A stretch of 16,280 bases of DNA from Gordoniibacillus chartarius (GCF_042432825.1 NZ_JBHLWN010000119.1:1-16280); one strand, 5' to 3'. Shown: positions 1 to 6,374, counted from the stretch's first letter. The notes: a model not told the origin generated them from the sequence alone. Translations and numbers: made by a program.

Positions 1-3
1 AAA

Positions 4-54
4 CTCCCCTTGGTAGACAGGTTTTATTATTTCACCTGTCTACCTAATGGGGAG
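4..54 (-). terminator. Large hairpin, probable intrinsic terminator of the CDF transporter gene
   Basis: Bases 12-22 and 34-44 are perfectly complementary (11 bp). The outer arms 4-9 (CTCCCC) and 49-54 (GGGGAG) add 6 bp, and two T:A pairs with single-base bulges join the two blocks, around an 11-nt A/T-rich loop. Read on the minus strand the hairpin lies about 45 nt past the transporter stop codon and is followed by at least TTT, after which the window ends. This fits a rho-independent terminator. The U-tract cannot be fully seen, so an inverted-repeat end of some other element remains possible. Confidence 0.6.
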
Positions 55-96
55 CATATCACGAGCGGGCGGCCTTTTTGATTGCAATCTTCACGA

Positions 97-1095
97 TTAA
101 GCAAACTCATTCAGTACTTCGGGCGTCCAGTCTCTAACGCCGTTATCTTCACGAATTCCGATCACCACATCCGTTATGTCGGGGTCGGAAATCAATTTAT
201 CTTGAACGCGGAATTTGATATTGTCGGCGTCGGCCAAGCTCAAGCCTTTGCGAAGCTCAATCACAGCATCGACGTGATAATAGCGTCCTTCTTGCGTAAT
301 CCGTATATTGTTAATGTCCGTGACATCTTTGTCGGAAAGGATCAGCATAGCCACCTTCTCGGCTACATCGCGGGGAGCCGCTACGCCGATCAGACCGACC
401 ATATTGTCATAGCCGACCTTGAATGCGACACCGACCATCAGCAAGCCAATAAGCATAGTGACGACACCGTCAAGAGCGTCAAACGCGGTAAACGATGTGA
501 TCAAGACCGCGACCAGGGCCAGAAGCGCACCCGTAACGGCAACCAGGTCTTCGTAGAAAACAAGTCGGGTAGCCGGCGCCGAACGACCTACATGTTTAAA
601 TGACGATAAGATAAAACCTAATCCCTTCGTTTCGACTCTGGCTTCCTTCGTGATTTCCTTCATGGCTTTCATCAATATGGCTCCATCGACGGCAAGGTTA
701 AAGACCAATGCGCTCAAGTTCAGCCAGAAGCCGCCCTCGGAATGCGCCGGATGCTGCACCAAGTGCAAGCCTTCACGAATGGTTTCGTAAGCCATAATAC
801 TGACGACAATCACAGCGATCATACAGAAAATGTTAATGACACGTCCAAAGCCTGTAGGGAATTGCCGGGTAGGCTTTTTCTCCGCGAGGATGCTTCCTGC
901 GAATACAAATCCCTGATTGATACTGTCCGCGAGTGAATGCATCGAAGATGCAAACATCGCACCGCTGCCGCTCATCGCAGCACCAATGCCTTTGAACGCG
1001 GCAATTAATGCATTGCCGACCATCGCAAGCGCCGACGACTTGTTACCTTTCTTGATCAGTTCAAACAAATTTTCTCGTTCGGGTTCGGGGTCCAT
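97..1095 (-). CDS. Cation diffusion facilitator (CDF) family transporter
   Basis: A 332-aa membrane protein of the CDF family, the metal/proton antiporters that export Zn2+, Mn2+, Fe2+ or similar divalent cations from the cytoplasm. About six hydrophobic segments are visible, roughly at residues 20-41, 43-70, 86-104, 122-145, 178-200 and 208-228, followed by a soluble C-terminal domain (about 240-316) of the kind that dimerises in CDF proteins. Candidate metal ligands are H53 and D57 in the HSLAD motif of the second segment and E182-D183 in the fifth. Having ED rather than HxxxD there resembles the ZnT9/SLC30A9-like branch. The ATG follows AGGAGG with a 5-nt spacer. The gene is monocistronic, with a sigma-A promoter and a terminator hairpin. 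The metal specificity cannot be read from the sequence. Confidence 0.9.
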   Translation of the reverse strand: MDPEPERENLFELIKKGNKSSALAMVGNALIAAFKGIGAAMSGSGAMFASSMHSLADSINQGFVFAGSILAEKKPTRQFPTGFGRVINIFCMIAVIVVSIMAYETIREGLHLVQHPAHSEGGFWLNLSALVFNLAVDGAILMKAMKEITKEARVETKGLGFILSSFKHVGRSAPATRLVFYEDLVAVTGALLALVAVLITSFTAFDALDGVVTMLIGLLMVGVAFKVGYDNMVGLIGVAAPRDVAEKVAMLILSDKDVTDINNIRITQEGRYYHVDAVIELRKGLSLADADNIKFRVQDKLISDPDITDVVIGIREDNGVRDWTPEVLNEFA

Positions 1096-1142
1096 TTCGT
1101 CCTCCTAAAGTTTTGTAAAAAAGTGAATACCCTCTCCTAAAC

Positions 1143-1171
1143 ATTGTATAATGCCCAAGATCAGATATCAA
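1143..1171 (-). promoter_or_regulatory. Sigma-A promoter of the CDF transporter gene
   Basis: On the minus strand TTGATA (1166-1171) is separated by 17 nt from TACAAT (1143-1148), close to the housekeeping consensus. The leader to the ATG is about 40 nt. No metal-sensor operator was recognised. Confidence 0.6.
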
Positions 1172-1230
1172 ATATGTAATACGTACTTAATCCGCGGCGG
1201 TTTCAGTTCAAGTTCAAATCCGGGTATACG

Positions 1231-1255
1231 AAAGCCCTGAGCGAGCTCAGGGCTT
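1231..1255 (-). terminator. Terminator hairpin of the collagen-like gene
   Basis: AAGCCCTGAGC (1232-1242) pairs perfectly with GCTCAGGGCTT (1245-1255), just past the TAA of the collagen-like gene. The minus-strand tail is only TTTCG, so the U-tract is short; the stem is strong and GC-rich. Confidence 0.6.
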
Positions 1256-1265
1256 ATTCATGCAT

Positions 1266-1802
1266 TTACGCAAGTTTTTCAATTACGATGGAGGCGCTGG
1301 TCGCAGGTGTTGCATTTCCTACGCCGCCGAGATCATTTTGCAGAGTGACGGCGACACCTGTATTGTCGATTCGATTCAGCGTAAGCACACCGGTTGTCAG
1401 GAATCTCGTTACGACTTGACCTGGGAGGGTTTGGTTGCCGGAGCCCGCTGCGTAATTGCTGCAAGGCACCCGAATTGCTGTCGGGCTGCCCGTAGGCTGG
1501 AAGAACAGCGCGAAAGCGACGTTGCCGGCCGTCGGGAACACTTCCCAATCGATACGATAAACGCCAGGCTCATTGATCAGGATTGACGAAGGAGGAGTGA
1601 AGCCGATGGCTGTGCCGCCGATCAGAGGGGCTTCATTAAACGTAACGGCTCCCCCCTGCCCCCCTGGCGTCGGTGCGGCAGCAATGCTTTGCTCCTCGGA
1701 GCTGCAGAAGAATGCGAAAGCTACCGGCCCCTGCGGTCCTTGTGGTCCTTGCGGTCCTTGTGGTCCTTGCGGGCCCGGTGGCCCTGGAATAAGTCTACCC
1801 AT
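1266..1802 (-). CDS. Collagen-like protein with BclA-type C-terminal domain (exosporium/spore surface)
   Basis: A 178-aa protein. After a short N-terminus (MGRLIP) it has seven collagen triplets (GPP, then GPQ repeats, then GPV), followed by about 150 residues rich in G, T, V and N that resemble the jelly-roll C-terminal domain of BclA-like exosporium glycoproteins. Such proteins trimerise through this domain and project from the spore surface. The collagen stretch here is very short compared with BclA, which would give a stubby filament. There is no signal peptide, as expected for a mother-cell protein assembled on the forespore. The ATG is preceded by GAAGGGTGAT, an acceptable ribosome binding site. 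A sigma-K-like promoter upstream fits late mother-cell expression. The gene is divergent from the YheC/D-like gene. The collagen region is plain to see; the exosporium location is inferred. Confidence 0.8.
   Translation of the reverse strand: MGRLIPGPPGPQGPQGPQGPQGPQGPVAFAFFCSSEEQSIAAAPTPGGQGGAVTFNEAPLIGGTAIGFTPPSSILINEPGVYRIDWEVFPTAGNVAFALFFQPTGSPTAIRVPCSNYAAGSGNQTLPGQVVTRFLTTGVLTLNRIDNTGVAVTLQNDLGGVGNATPATSASIVIEKLA
1725..1790 (-). repeat. Collagen-coding tandem repeat (9/18-bp units)
   Basis: On the minus strand the units GGACCACAA and GGACCGCAA alternate, encoding Gly-Pro-Gln triplets. Such arrays in exosporium collagen genes are prone to slippage, so copy number may vary between strains. 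Confidence 0.75.
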
Positions 1803-1835
1803 TCATCAATCACCCTTCTTTGTGGAGTACACAAA

Positions 1836-1863
1836 TAGAGTATTCGTAACAAACGATACGGTG
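1836..1863 (-). promoter_or_regulatory. Sigma-K-like promoter of the collagen-like gene
   Basis: On the minus strand CACC (1860-1863) lies 15 nt before AATACTCTA (1836-1844). This matches the sigma-K pattern (AC-type -35, CATAnnnTA -10) except for one base. A 6-bp hairpin (1819-1835, TTTGTG/CACAAA) sits in the leader just before the ribosome binding site. The call rests on pattern match plus the spore-surface nature of the product. Confidence 0.4.
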
Positions 1864-1922
1864 TAGGTATTTGCCTAGTACGTGAAAAATGAGATAAGCG
1901 CCCACATTGCCGCAGATAGGTC

Positions 1923-1952
1923 TTGGCCACATTTTACCAAATCAATTATACT
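1923..1952 (+). promoter_or_regulatory. Possible promoter of the YheC/D-like gene
   Basis: TTGGCC (1923-1928), an 18-nt spacer, then TATACT (1947-1952), about 75 nt before the chosen start. The -35 is weak and a sporulation sigma factor could be used instead. Confidence 0.35.
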
Positions 1953-2026
1953 TGTCTACGCACCTCTTTCTTTGTCCACATACGCTACATTACGAAGCGG
2001 TAACTGTGGAAGAAGGAGATGAACGG

Positions 2027-3085
2027 ATGCAAGGAATGCGGTATGTCGGTATTATGGTTGCGGAGCCAAAGCAACAGCGAATGATGCTGCTCCGGTATGC
2101 TCCCTATCAAACGCCCGGTACGAAATTACTCTGCTTTACCCCAAATTCGATAGACTGGAAGCGGAGAACGGTATGGGCTATGCATCGGGCAGGACGTATT
2201 TGGAGGAGGGGAAGATTCCCCTTGCCGCAAGTCGTTTATAACCGCTGTTACAGCTTGGATCCCCAAGTTCTTCGCCGGGTTGAGACGATGATCGGTACCA
2301 ATCGATGCTTCAACCATATTACGCAGTTCAACAAATTGGACATCCACAATATTCTGGCTCACTCGGAGCTAAAGCAATATGTGCCGGAAACGGCATCTTA
2401 TCATGACGCTGAATCGGCATCGATTTTCAACAAGCATCCTGTGCTGTATTTCAAGCCATGTACCGGTTCTCGGGGCATCGGCGTGTACCGGGTAACGAAG
2501 ATGGATAACGGGGAGCTGCAGTTGAACCACCATCATTCAGCGCCTAATGTCGTCTTTAGTTCATATGAGGAATTAAGAGCTGAGTTTGATGCTGAGATCG
2601 AAACGACGCCCTACATGATTCAGCAAGGCATTTCCGTGCAGCAGCTCCACGGTCATAACTTCGATCTTCGCGCGCTTGTGCAGAAGAACCGGAGAGGCGC
2701 TTGGTCCGTCACGAATGTCATCAGTCGGGTGGCTTTCGGCGAATATTACAACACCAGTGTTTGCGAGAATATCCGAACGGCAGCCGAGGTGTTGAAGGAG
2801 CTTTATTCAGCAGTGCAGGTGGAAGGATTGCTGCATTCGTTAGGCAGGATCAGTTTGAAAGCAGCCGATGCCATCGAGCGGGGCACCAACAGTCATTTGG
2901 GGGAGATCAGTGTCGATTTCGTCTTGGATACCGAGGGGCAGTTATGGGTGGTCGAAATCAACGGGAAGCCCGAGAAGAACTTGTACCGGTCGCTGCCTGA
3001 CCATACGGACGTGTACAAGCGCCCTCTTCAATATGCGGCGTATTTGCTGACTCGTCGTCGTTCCTTGCGTCGTAAGAAATCATAA
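2027..3085 (+). CDS. YheC/YheD-family ATP-grasp protein (spore coat-associated)
   Basis: A 352-aa protein resembling the YheC/YheD family, ATP-grasp proteins linked to the Bacillus endospore coat. Counting from the chosen start, an N-terminal part of about 100 residues is followed by an ATP-grasp fold: the nucleotide-binding lysine strand LYFKPCTGSRGIGVYRV, the YMIQQGI hinge strand, the HNFDLRALVQ block, and the metal-binding end motif GEISVDFVLD...WVVEINGKP, whose E and N residues normally bind Mg-ATP. The C-terminus is very basic (RRRSLRRKK). The frame is open from an ATG at 1907, but the ATG at 2027 has an ideal AAGGAGAT six bases upstream and is preferred. This is the only clear plus-strand gene. 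Its end overlaps the convergent radical SAM gene by 6 bp. The substrate of this family is not known to me. Confidence 0.85.
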   Translation: MQGMRYVGIMVAEPKQQRMMLLRYAPYQTPGTKLLCFTPNSIDWKRRTVWAMHRAGRIWRRGRFPLPQVVYNRCYSLDPQVLRRVETMIGTNRCFNHITQFNKLDIHNILAHSELKQYVPETASYHDAESASIFNKHPVLYFKPCTGSRGIGVYRVTKMDNGELQLNHHHSAPNVVFSSYEELRAEFDAEIETTPYMIQQGISVQQLHGHNFDLRALVQKNRRGAWSVTNVISRVAFGEYYNTSVCENIRTAAEVLKELYSAVQVEGLLHSLGRISLKAADAIERGTNSHLGEISVDFVLDTEGQLWVVEINGKPEKNLYRSLPDHTDVYKRPLQYAAYLLTRRRSLRRKKS

Positions 3086-3940
3086 CGGGGTTCGGGCTGG
3101 AGCAAACTGTGGGCTGAAGCCTATCTGACTAATCCCGATCCGATCCTGGGGAAAATGCTCCTTAAGCCGTGCCAGTACCCGCTTGTACGCCTCCCGGTCG
3201 TACCAGTCGCCTACGCCCAAGCATTCATATTGCGCCTTCAGCCCGAGTCGCTGCGTTCGTCGCCCCTGGCTGCCGTCTCCCATGAAATAATCGTCGATGC
3301 AGACCCTGTCGACAATCTCGGCCAGCCGATCGGCGAAGGAATCCGTCGATGGCAGTACGGGCGCAATCGTGGCCTGAGCCGGAATCCCCCGGCTTACAGC
3401 CTCCTTCAGTACACGAAAGCGGGCCTGCAGCGGTGGGGCGTAAGGGGTAAAGGCACGGCGCATATCCTCGCGGTCGGTTTCAATCGTCATACTGAGCCGG
3501 ACGCGGTTCCCCAGCTTTGCTAGCAGATCGAGATCCCGGCTCACCAGCGGACTTCGGGTTTGAACGAACAAGAAGTTCGGCGCAGCCTCATCGCCCGCCA
3601 TCACCTCCAGCAGCGATCTGGTTACGCCGAACTTTGCCTCTTCCGGTTGATACGGGTCCGTACTGGACGACATGAAGATGGTGACAGGGCCTTCTTGCCG
3701 GCGGGCTTTCCGCAAATCTTTGCGAAGCACTTCGGCCGCCTCTGTCTTGATATCCACCCAAGAGCCCCATTCTTCGCCACGAAACAACGCCACCGGCATT
3801 TGGCGGACATAGCAGTACGAACAAGCAAATGCGCAGCCGACATACGGATTGAGCGTGTGCGTATAACCCTCAAGAAACCCGGTTGCCCGGTTCAGCAGCT
3901 GCCTAGGGGTTTTCTCTCTGATTACCCGTTTACCGTTCAC
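3080..3940 (-). CDS. SPL-like radical SAM protein (COG1533 type)
   Basis: A 286-aa radical SAM protein. The cluster-binding motif GCAFACSYCYV supplies C36, C40 and C43 (Cx3Cx2C), the spacing that ligates the [4Fe-4S] cluster which reductively cleaves SAM. It is followed by a TDPYQPEE block typical of the spore photoproduct lyase-like family. It lacks the length expected of classical SplB, so DNA-repair activity should not be assumed. The frame is open further, to an ATG at 4063 and another at 3955. GTG at 3938-3940 is chosen because GGAGGTG lies six bases upstream and because an extended -10 promoter at 3963-3971 would start transcription at about 3957, making the 3955 ATG essentially leaderless. 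The gene is convergent with the YheC/D-like gene, sharing 6 bp. The family is clear; the reaction is unknown. Confidence 0.8.
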   Translation of the reverse strand: MNGKRVIREKTPRQLLNRATGFLEGYTHTLNPYVGCAFACSYCYVRQMPVALFRGEEWGSWVDIKTEAAEVLRKDLRKARRQEGPVTIFMSSSTDPYQPEEAKFGVTRSLLEVMAGDEAAPNFLFVQTRSPLVSRDLDLLAKLGNRVRLSMTIETDREDMRRAFTPYAPPLQARFRVLKEAVSRGIPAQATIAPVLPSTDSFADRLAEIVDRVCIDDYFMGDGSQGRRTQRLGLKAQYECLGVGDWYDREAYKRVLARLKEHFPQDRIGISQIGFSPQFAPARTPL

Positions 3941-3962
3941 GGTCAGCACCTCCATTTTGCCT

Positions 3963-3971
3963 ATTGTAGCA
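3963..3971 (-). promoter_or_regulatory. Extended -10 promoter of the SPL-like radical SAM gene
   Basis: On the minus strand TGCTACAAT is an extended -10 element (TGn + TACAAT). No good -35 lies at 17 nt; TTGTCA is 20 nt away. The predicted start is about 17 nt before the GTG codon, leaving just enough leader for GGAGGTG. This supports the internal start choice. Confidence 0.5.
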
Positions 3972-4077
3972 CACAAGTCCAATGAATATGACAAGCCCGC
4001 CCCAGCATACATGAACCGGCCCGCCCGCGTCGATACGCGGCAAGCCGGTACCCAGTCCGACATCAGCCCTTGAACAA

Positions 4078-4096
4078 CAAGCTCGCGAGGAGCTTG
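4078..4096. other. Short hairpin between ncRNA copy L and the radical SAM gene
   Basis: CAAGCTC (4078-4084) and GAGCTTG (4090-4096) form a perfect 7-bp stem with a 5-nt loop. There is no clear U-tract on either strand, so I do not call it a terminator. The rest of 3975-4143 holds nothing I recognise. Confidence 0.3.
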
Positions 4097-4143
4097 CAGC
4101 GTTCGGATGATAACCAGTTCATTGTTCTCTTCCCTTTGACCCT

Positions 4144-4169
4144 AAAAGAAAAAGAGCCCTTGCGGGCTC
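4144..4169 (-). terminator. Intrinsic terminator of ncRNA copy L
   Basis: On the minus strand GAGCCC-GCAA-GGGCTC (4154-4169) is followed directly by TTTTTCTTTT (4144-4153). This is a textbook rho-independent terminator, present identically in copy R except for one T. Confidence 0.85.
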
Positions 4170-4362
4170 CCTTCCGACGGTGAATCGTTATTATTGTGCC
4201 TTTCCTCGTTCCTTGCCTTCGGTACCTCGCTCATCGAACGAATTGCCTCCAAACACTGACGTGTCTTTGGCACACACCTCCAGACGAAGTGAATCGATTA
4301 GAAGCTACAATCTTCGGCTTTCGCTACGTTTTGCAACGCAACCACACCCTCTCTTCACCGTC
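4144..4362 (-). ncRNA. Putative structured small RNA, copy L
   Basis: The predicted transcript of about 215-219 nt begins at GACGGTGAA (4354-4362) and ends in an intrinsic terminator. The first nine bases pair perfectly with TTCACCGTC (4176-4184), a long-range closing stem just ahead of the terminator. Inside, on the minus strand, are a hairpin around GCGTTGC/GTAGCG, a hairpin TGCC...GGCA enclosing ACAC-GTCA-GTGT, and a 6-bp hairpin TCGTTC-GAT-GAGCGA. The motif TGGAGG occurs twice. The second copy at 6124-6339 differs mainly in loops and linkers and carries a 1-nt indel that would break any shared reading frame, which argues for RNA rather than protein. I do not recognise it as a known RNA family. 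Regulatory RNA expressed in the forespore is an inference from its promoter. Confidence 0.6.
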
Positions 4363-4367
4363 ACTAC

Positions 4368-4397
4368 TAGTATGTCCGGCCCTTTACATTTTATTAA
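4368..4397 (-). promoter_or_regulatory. Sigma-G/F-type promoter of ncRNA copy L
   Basis: On the minus strand TTAATA (4392-4397), a 17-nt spacer, then CATACTA (4368-4374). The -10 equals the forespore sigma-G consensus and the -35 differs from TGAATA at one base. The expected start, 6-7 nt downstream, falls on the first base of the RNA's closing stem. Confidence 0.55.
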
Positions 4398-4447
4398 TAA
4401 ATTATTGGCATTACCCAGCGCTTAAGTCCGATAGTTCCGATGAAGAA

Positions 4448-4484
4448 GAAAAGCTGAGTTTGGCGCATTTGTTGCTCAGTTTTA
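4448..4484. terminator. Weak, possibly bidirectional hairpin after the btrH-like gene
   Basis: On the minus strand AAAA-CTGAG pairs with CTCAG-C-TTTT (one bulge) around a loop of about 16 nt, followed by TTTTCTTCTTC. It overlaps the stop codon of the btrH-like gene. The stem is short and the loop long, so efficiency is doubtful; the stronger stop is the ncRNA terminator further on. Confidence 0.35.
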
Positions 4485-5465
4485 ATTACATAATAACTCC
4501 ATGGCTACGCGTTCCTTATCCGCAAGCTCGAGCAAAAGCTTGGAAACCTGGTTTAATTCCTGCGGGTTTCCCGTTCTTCCTGCAAGGTCGATCAAAGAAG
4601 AAACGTTAACCCACATTGGAGCGATTTCAGTAAACCTCAAGTATGCTTGTTCTACTTTTGGGTCTCCCAACAGTTCCGCACATTCTTTTAGAAAATCTCG
4701 ATATAGATTTCGAAACAAAGCGCCGCCGGTTCCCGCTCTTTCCATTAATAACGCAGTCAAGCATAGATCATGCTCAAAATTTTTGCTGCGAGAAGGCCAC
4801 TTCAGGATTTCATTGCTCATTTTCACAATGCCTTTGTTCCCCATATTGCGAATGGGGGGATTTAAATAATCATGTGCATTCTTGGTTAAGGATAATCGTA
4901 TAGCGGGCATAAGCGGCGGATGGGTGCCGTTCGCCTCGACCGTAAAGGAACGATTCCTGGAGCTCATGGGCCCCTTTGCGTTTCTAGCCATAGCCAACTG
5001 GGCCAAACTCGTCTTCACAAGTCCTCCCTGCTGTTTAGTATCCGCCATGTAGGCGTATTCGTCATCCATTCCATATATCACCGCATAGTGAGCGGCAAAG
5101 TGCACTTTGTTCGTGAAATAATCTAAATAATAAGAGTCCAACTTAAGCCCCACCGGAATTCCGCGTTCGATGAAGCTCCGTATATTCTGCCACGCTTTTT
5201 CAACGGACGAGGTTTCTTGCGCCTTGATGATTAAGTTGAGCCGGGATGCTATGCAAGCCGTCAATTCATCCGGCTTCACCCTTCCCCCAATAAAAGGAAA
5301 GTCCATTCCCTTCGAATCCCAATAAATGAATCCCAACCCTTGCCCAAGACCGAATAGCATCGGCTCCGATAGTCGGACTCCCGCAAATTGGAGTAAATTG
5401 CCCATTGTTGTCGTCTCGCAATGTTCCCCTTGAAAAGGACTGAAGCCTTCAATGATTTTAGACAT
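4482..5465 (-). CDS. BtrH-like protein (butirosin biosynthesis H N-terminal domain)
   Basis: A 327-aa protein. Its N-terminus (GEHCETTTMGNLLQFAG, then SEPMLFGLGQGLGFIYW) closely resembles the BtrH N-terminal domain, whose namesake transfers the acyl side chain from an acyl-carrier protein to an aminoglycoside. The fold is papain-like: C16 in GEHC, H126 in HYAVIYG and D142 in the ADT strand are the likely catalytic set. The C-terminal ~150 residues are helical and resemble the DUF4872-type tail. Its ATG lies inside the last codons of the PadR gene (8-nt overlap) behind GGGGGAG, suggesting translational coupling. No biosynthetic, carrier-protein or transport gene is nearby, so an antibiotic-pathway role is unproven; stand-alone relatives are of unknown function. 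It ends 84 bases before copy L of the repeat. Confidence 0.8.
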   Translation of the reverse strand: MSKIIEGFSPFQGEHCETTTMGNLLQFAGVRLSEPMLFGLGQGLGFIYWDSKGMDFPFIGGRVKPDELTACIASRLNLIIKAQETSSVEKAWQNIRSFIERGIPVGLKLDSYYLDYFTNKVHFAAHYAVIYGMDDEYAYMADTKQQGGLVKTSLAQLAMARNAKGPMSSRNRSFTVEANGTHPPLMPAIRLSLTKNAHDYLNPPIRNMGNKGIVKMSNEILKWPSRSKNFEHDLCLTALLMERAGTGGALFRNLYRDFLKECAELLGDPKVEQAYLRFTEIAPMWVNVSSLIDLAGRTGNPQELNQVSKLLLELADKERVAMELLCN

Positions 5466-6021
5466 GATCTTTCGTCTCCCCCAACAATTCGTTGATCATT
5501 TTCGCAACGAACGCTTGCTCGCTTTCGATGAGACTCATCGGATGAAGGAAAAGTGCCCTTACATACAGCGGCAATCGAAGGTCACCTTGCGATTCGTACT
5601 TCTGTCTTATATTTTCTAAAGCCTCCCCAAGAAAATTCAGCCGTTTCCGCAAAGCTTCAATCGCTTCGCCCTTATCGATAAAAGGTAAAGCGGCAAGCCC
5701 GAGATCGAATCGGCTATCGCGCTCTCGCGAAGAAGATAGGGCGACGATGATTTCATTCCTCAGCGTTGCCAAACCGACGTCCGTTATGACAAATCGGATC
5801 GGCATAGGTCCCTTGCCGGACTTCTCACCTGAATCCTCGGACTCGATCAGTCCTTTATTGTTCAATTTCTTCAGTCCTGCGTAAATCGAAGTCGTGCCGA
5901 TATTCGCCCATTCCCGATAGCCGCGTTGGTCGATTAACTTATTAATGTCGTAACCTGACGCTTGATTGCGTTCCGCGATTATTTGCAACAGCATAAATTC
6001 AACATTCGAAAGTTGGTTCAT
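5458..6021 (-). CDS. PadR-family transcriptional regulator
   Basis: A 187-aa regulator. Residues ~1-85 form a winged helix of PadR type (SNVEFMLLQIIAERNQASGYDINKLID, then TTSIYAGLKKLNNKGLIES and a wing ending in RFVITDVGLATL). The C-terminal ~95 residues are helical and probably form the dimerisation arm. PadR proteins are usually repressors that respond to small molecules and control their own operon. The frame runs up to an ATG at 6054, but the promoter's -10 ends at 6057, so transcription starts below that codon. The ATG at 6021, preceded by GAGGGG, is the real start. The stop overlaps the btrH-like start by 8 nt. A near-perfect inverted repeat over the promoter is a natural autoregulatory operator. 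Confidence 0.85.
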   Translation of the reverse strand: MNQLSNVEFMLLQIIAERNQASGYDINKLIDQRGYREWANIGTTSIYAGLKKLNNKGLIESEDSGEKSGKGPMPIRFVITDVGLATLRNEIIVALSSSRERDSRFDLGLAALPFIDKGEAIEALRKRLNFLGEALENIRQKYESQGDLRLPLYVRALFLHPMSLIESEQAFVAKMINELLGETKDHV

Positions 6022-6056
6022 GGAGAGACCCCTCATAATTAATATTACATACATGC

Positions 6057-6085
6057 ATTATAACACTAGTGTAATATAGGGTCAA
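6057..6085 (-). promoter_or_regulatory. Sigma-A promoter with overlapping inverted repeat (probable PadR operator)
   Basis: On the minus strand TTGACC (6080-6085), a 17-nt spacer, then a perfect TATAAT (6057-6062). The inverted repeat TATAACACTAGTGTAATA (6059-6076) matches in 8 of 9 half-site positions, with a perfect ACACTAGTGT core (6063-6072), and overlaps the -10 and spacer. A protein bound here would block RNA polymerase, which fits autorepression by the encoded PadR protein. Confidence 0.75.
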
Positions 6086-6123
6086 TCAAGGCTCCTAAGA
6101 ACCAATCATCTGTGTACTCAGCC

Positions 6124-6148
6124 AAAAGAAAAGAGCCCTTGCGGGCTC
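6124..6148 (-). terminator. Intrinsic terminator of ncRNA copy R
   Basis: On the minus strand GAGCCC-GCAA-GGGCTC (6133-6148) is followed by TTTTCTTTT (6124-6132). It probably also stops read-through from the sspP operon, which has no other terminator before this point. Confidence 0.85.
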
Positions 6149-6339
6149 CTTCCGACGGTGAATCGTTATTATTGTGCCTATCCTCGCCCTTGTCTTCGGT
6201 ACCTCGCTCATCGAACGAACTGCCTCCAAACACTAACGTGTCTTTGGCACACACCTCCAGACGAAGTGAATCGATTAGAAGCTACAATCTTCGGCTTTCG
6301 CTACGTTTTGCAACGCAACCACACCCTCTCTTCACCGTC
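6124..6339 (-). ncRNA. Putative structured small RNA, copy R
   Basis: Same architecture as copy L. The predicted start GACGGTGAA (6331-6339) pairs perfectly with TTCACCGTC (6154-6162). The internal hairpins follow, including ACAC-GTTA-GTGT (loop GTCA in copy L) and TCGTTC-GAT-GAGCGA, then the terminator. The unit lies directly downstream of sspP: its -35 begins 10 bases after the sspP stop codon. It may therefore be made both from its own promoter and as the 3' end of the spore operon mRNA. A reading frame across it (6066-6254) is not conserved in copy L because of a 1-nt indel. The family is not recognised. Confidence 0.6.
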
Positions 6340-6344
6340 ACTAG

Positions 6345-6374
6345 TAGTATGTCCGGTCCTTTACATTTTATTAA
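6345..6374 (-). promoter_or_regulatory. Sigma-G/F-type promoter of ncRNA copy R
   Basis: On the minus strand TTAATA (6369-6374), a 17-nt spacer, then CATACTA (6345-6351). Sequence and spacing of both elements are the same as in copy L. Its position right behind a small acid-soluble spore protein gene fits forespore use. Confidence 0.55.

Larger units (their letters stand above)
4144..4400 (-). repeat. Direct repeat, left copy (about 255 bp)
   Basis: About 95% identical to 6124-6377, in the same orientation. It includes a 108-bp stretch without any difference (4259-4366 against 6236-6343). The repeat covers exactly one promoter-RNA-terminator unit. The two copies bracket the padR/btrH-like operon. 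Confidence 0.9.

Noticed and set aside
82..603. 173-aa plus-strand frame opposite the CDF gene
   Set aside because: Antisense shadow of a clearly conserved membrane protein, with no ribosome binding site.
4180..4609. Plus-strand frames over ncRNA copy L, with similar ones over copy R (6112-6430)
   Set aside because: They resemble each other only because the DNA is repeated. They lack ribosome binding sites and run antisense to the promoter, stems and terminator of the RNA unit.
6066..6254. 62-aa minus-strand frame crossing ncRNA copy R
   Set aside because: The frame runs through the terminator and over the padR promoter. In copy L the same region is shifted by a 1-nt indel and stops early, so it is not a conserved protein.
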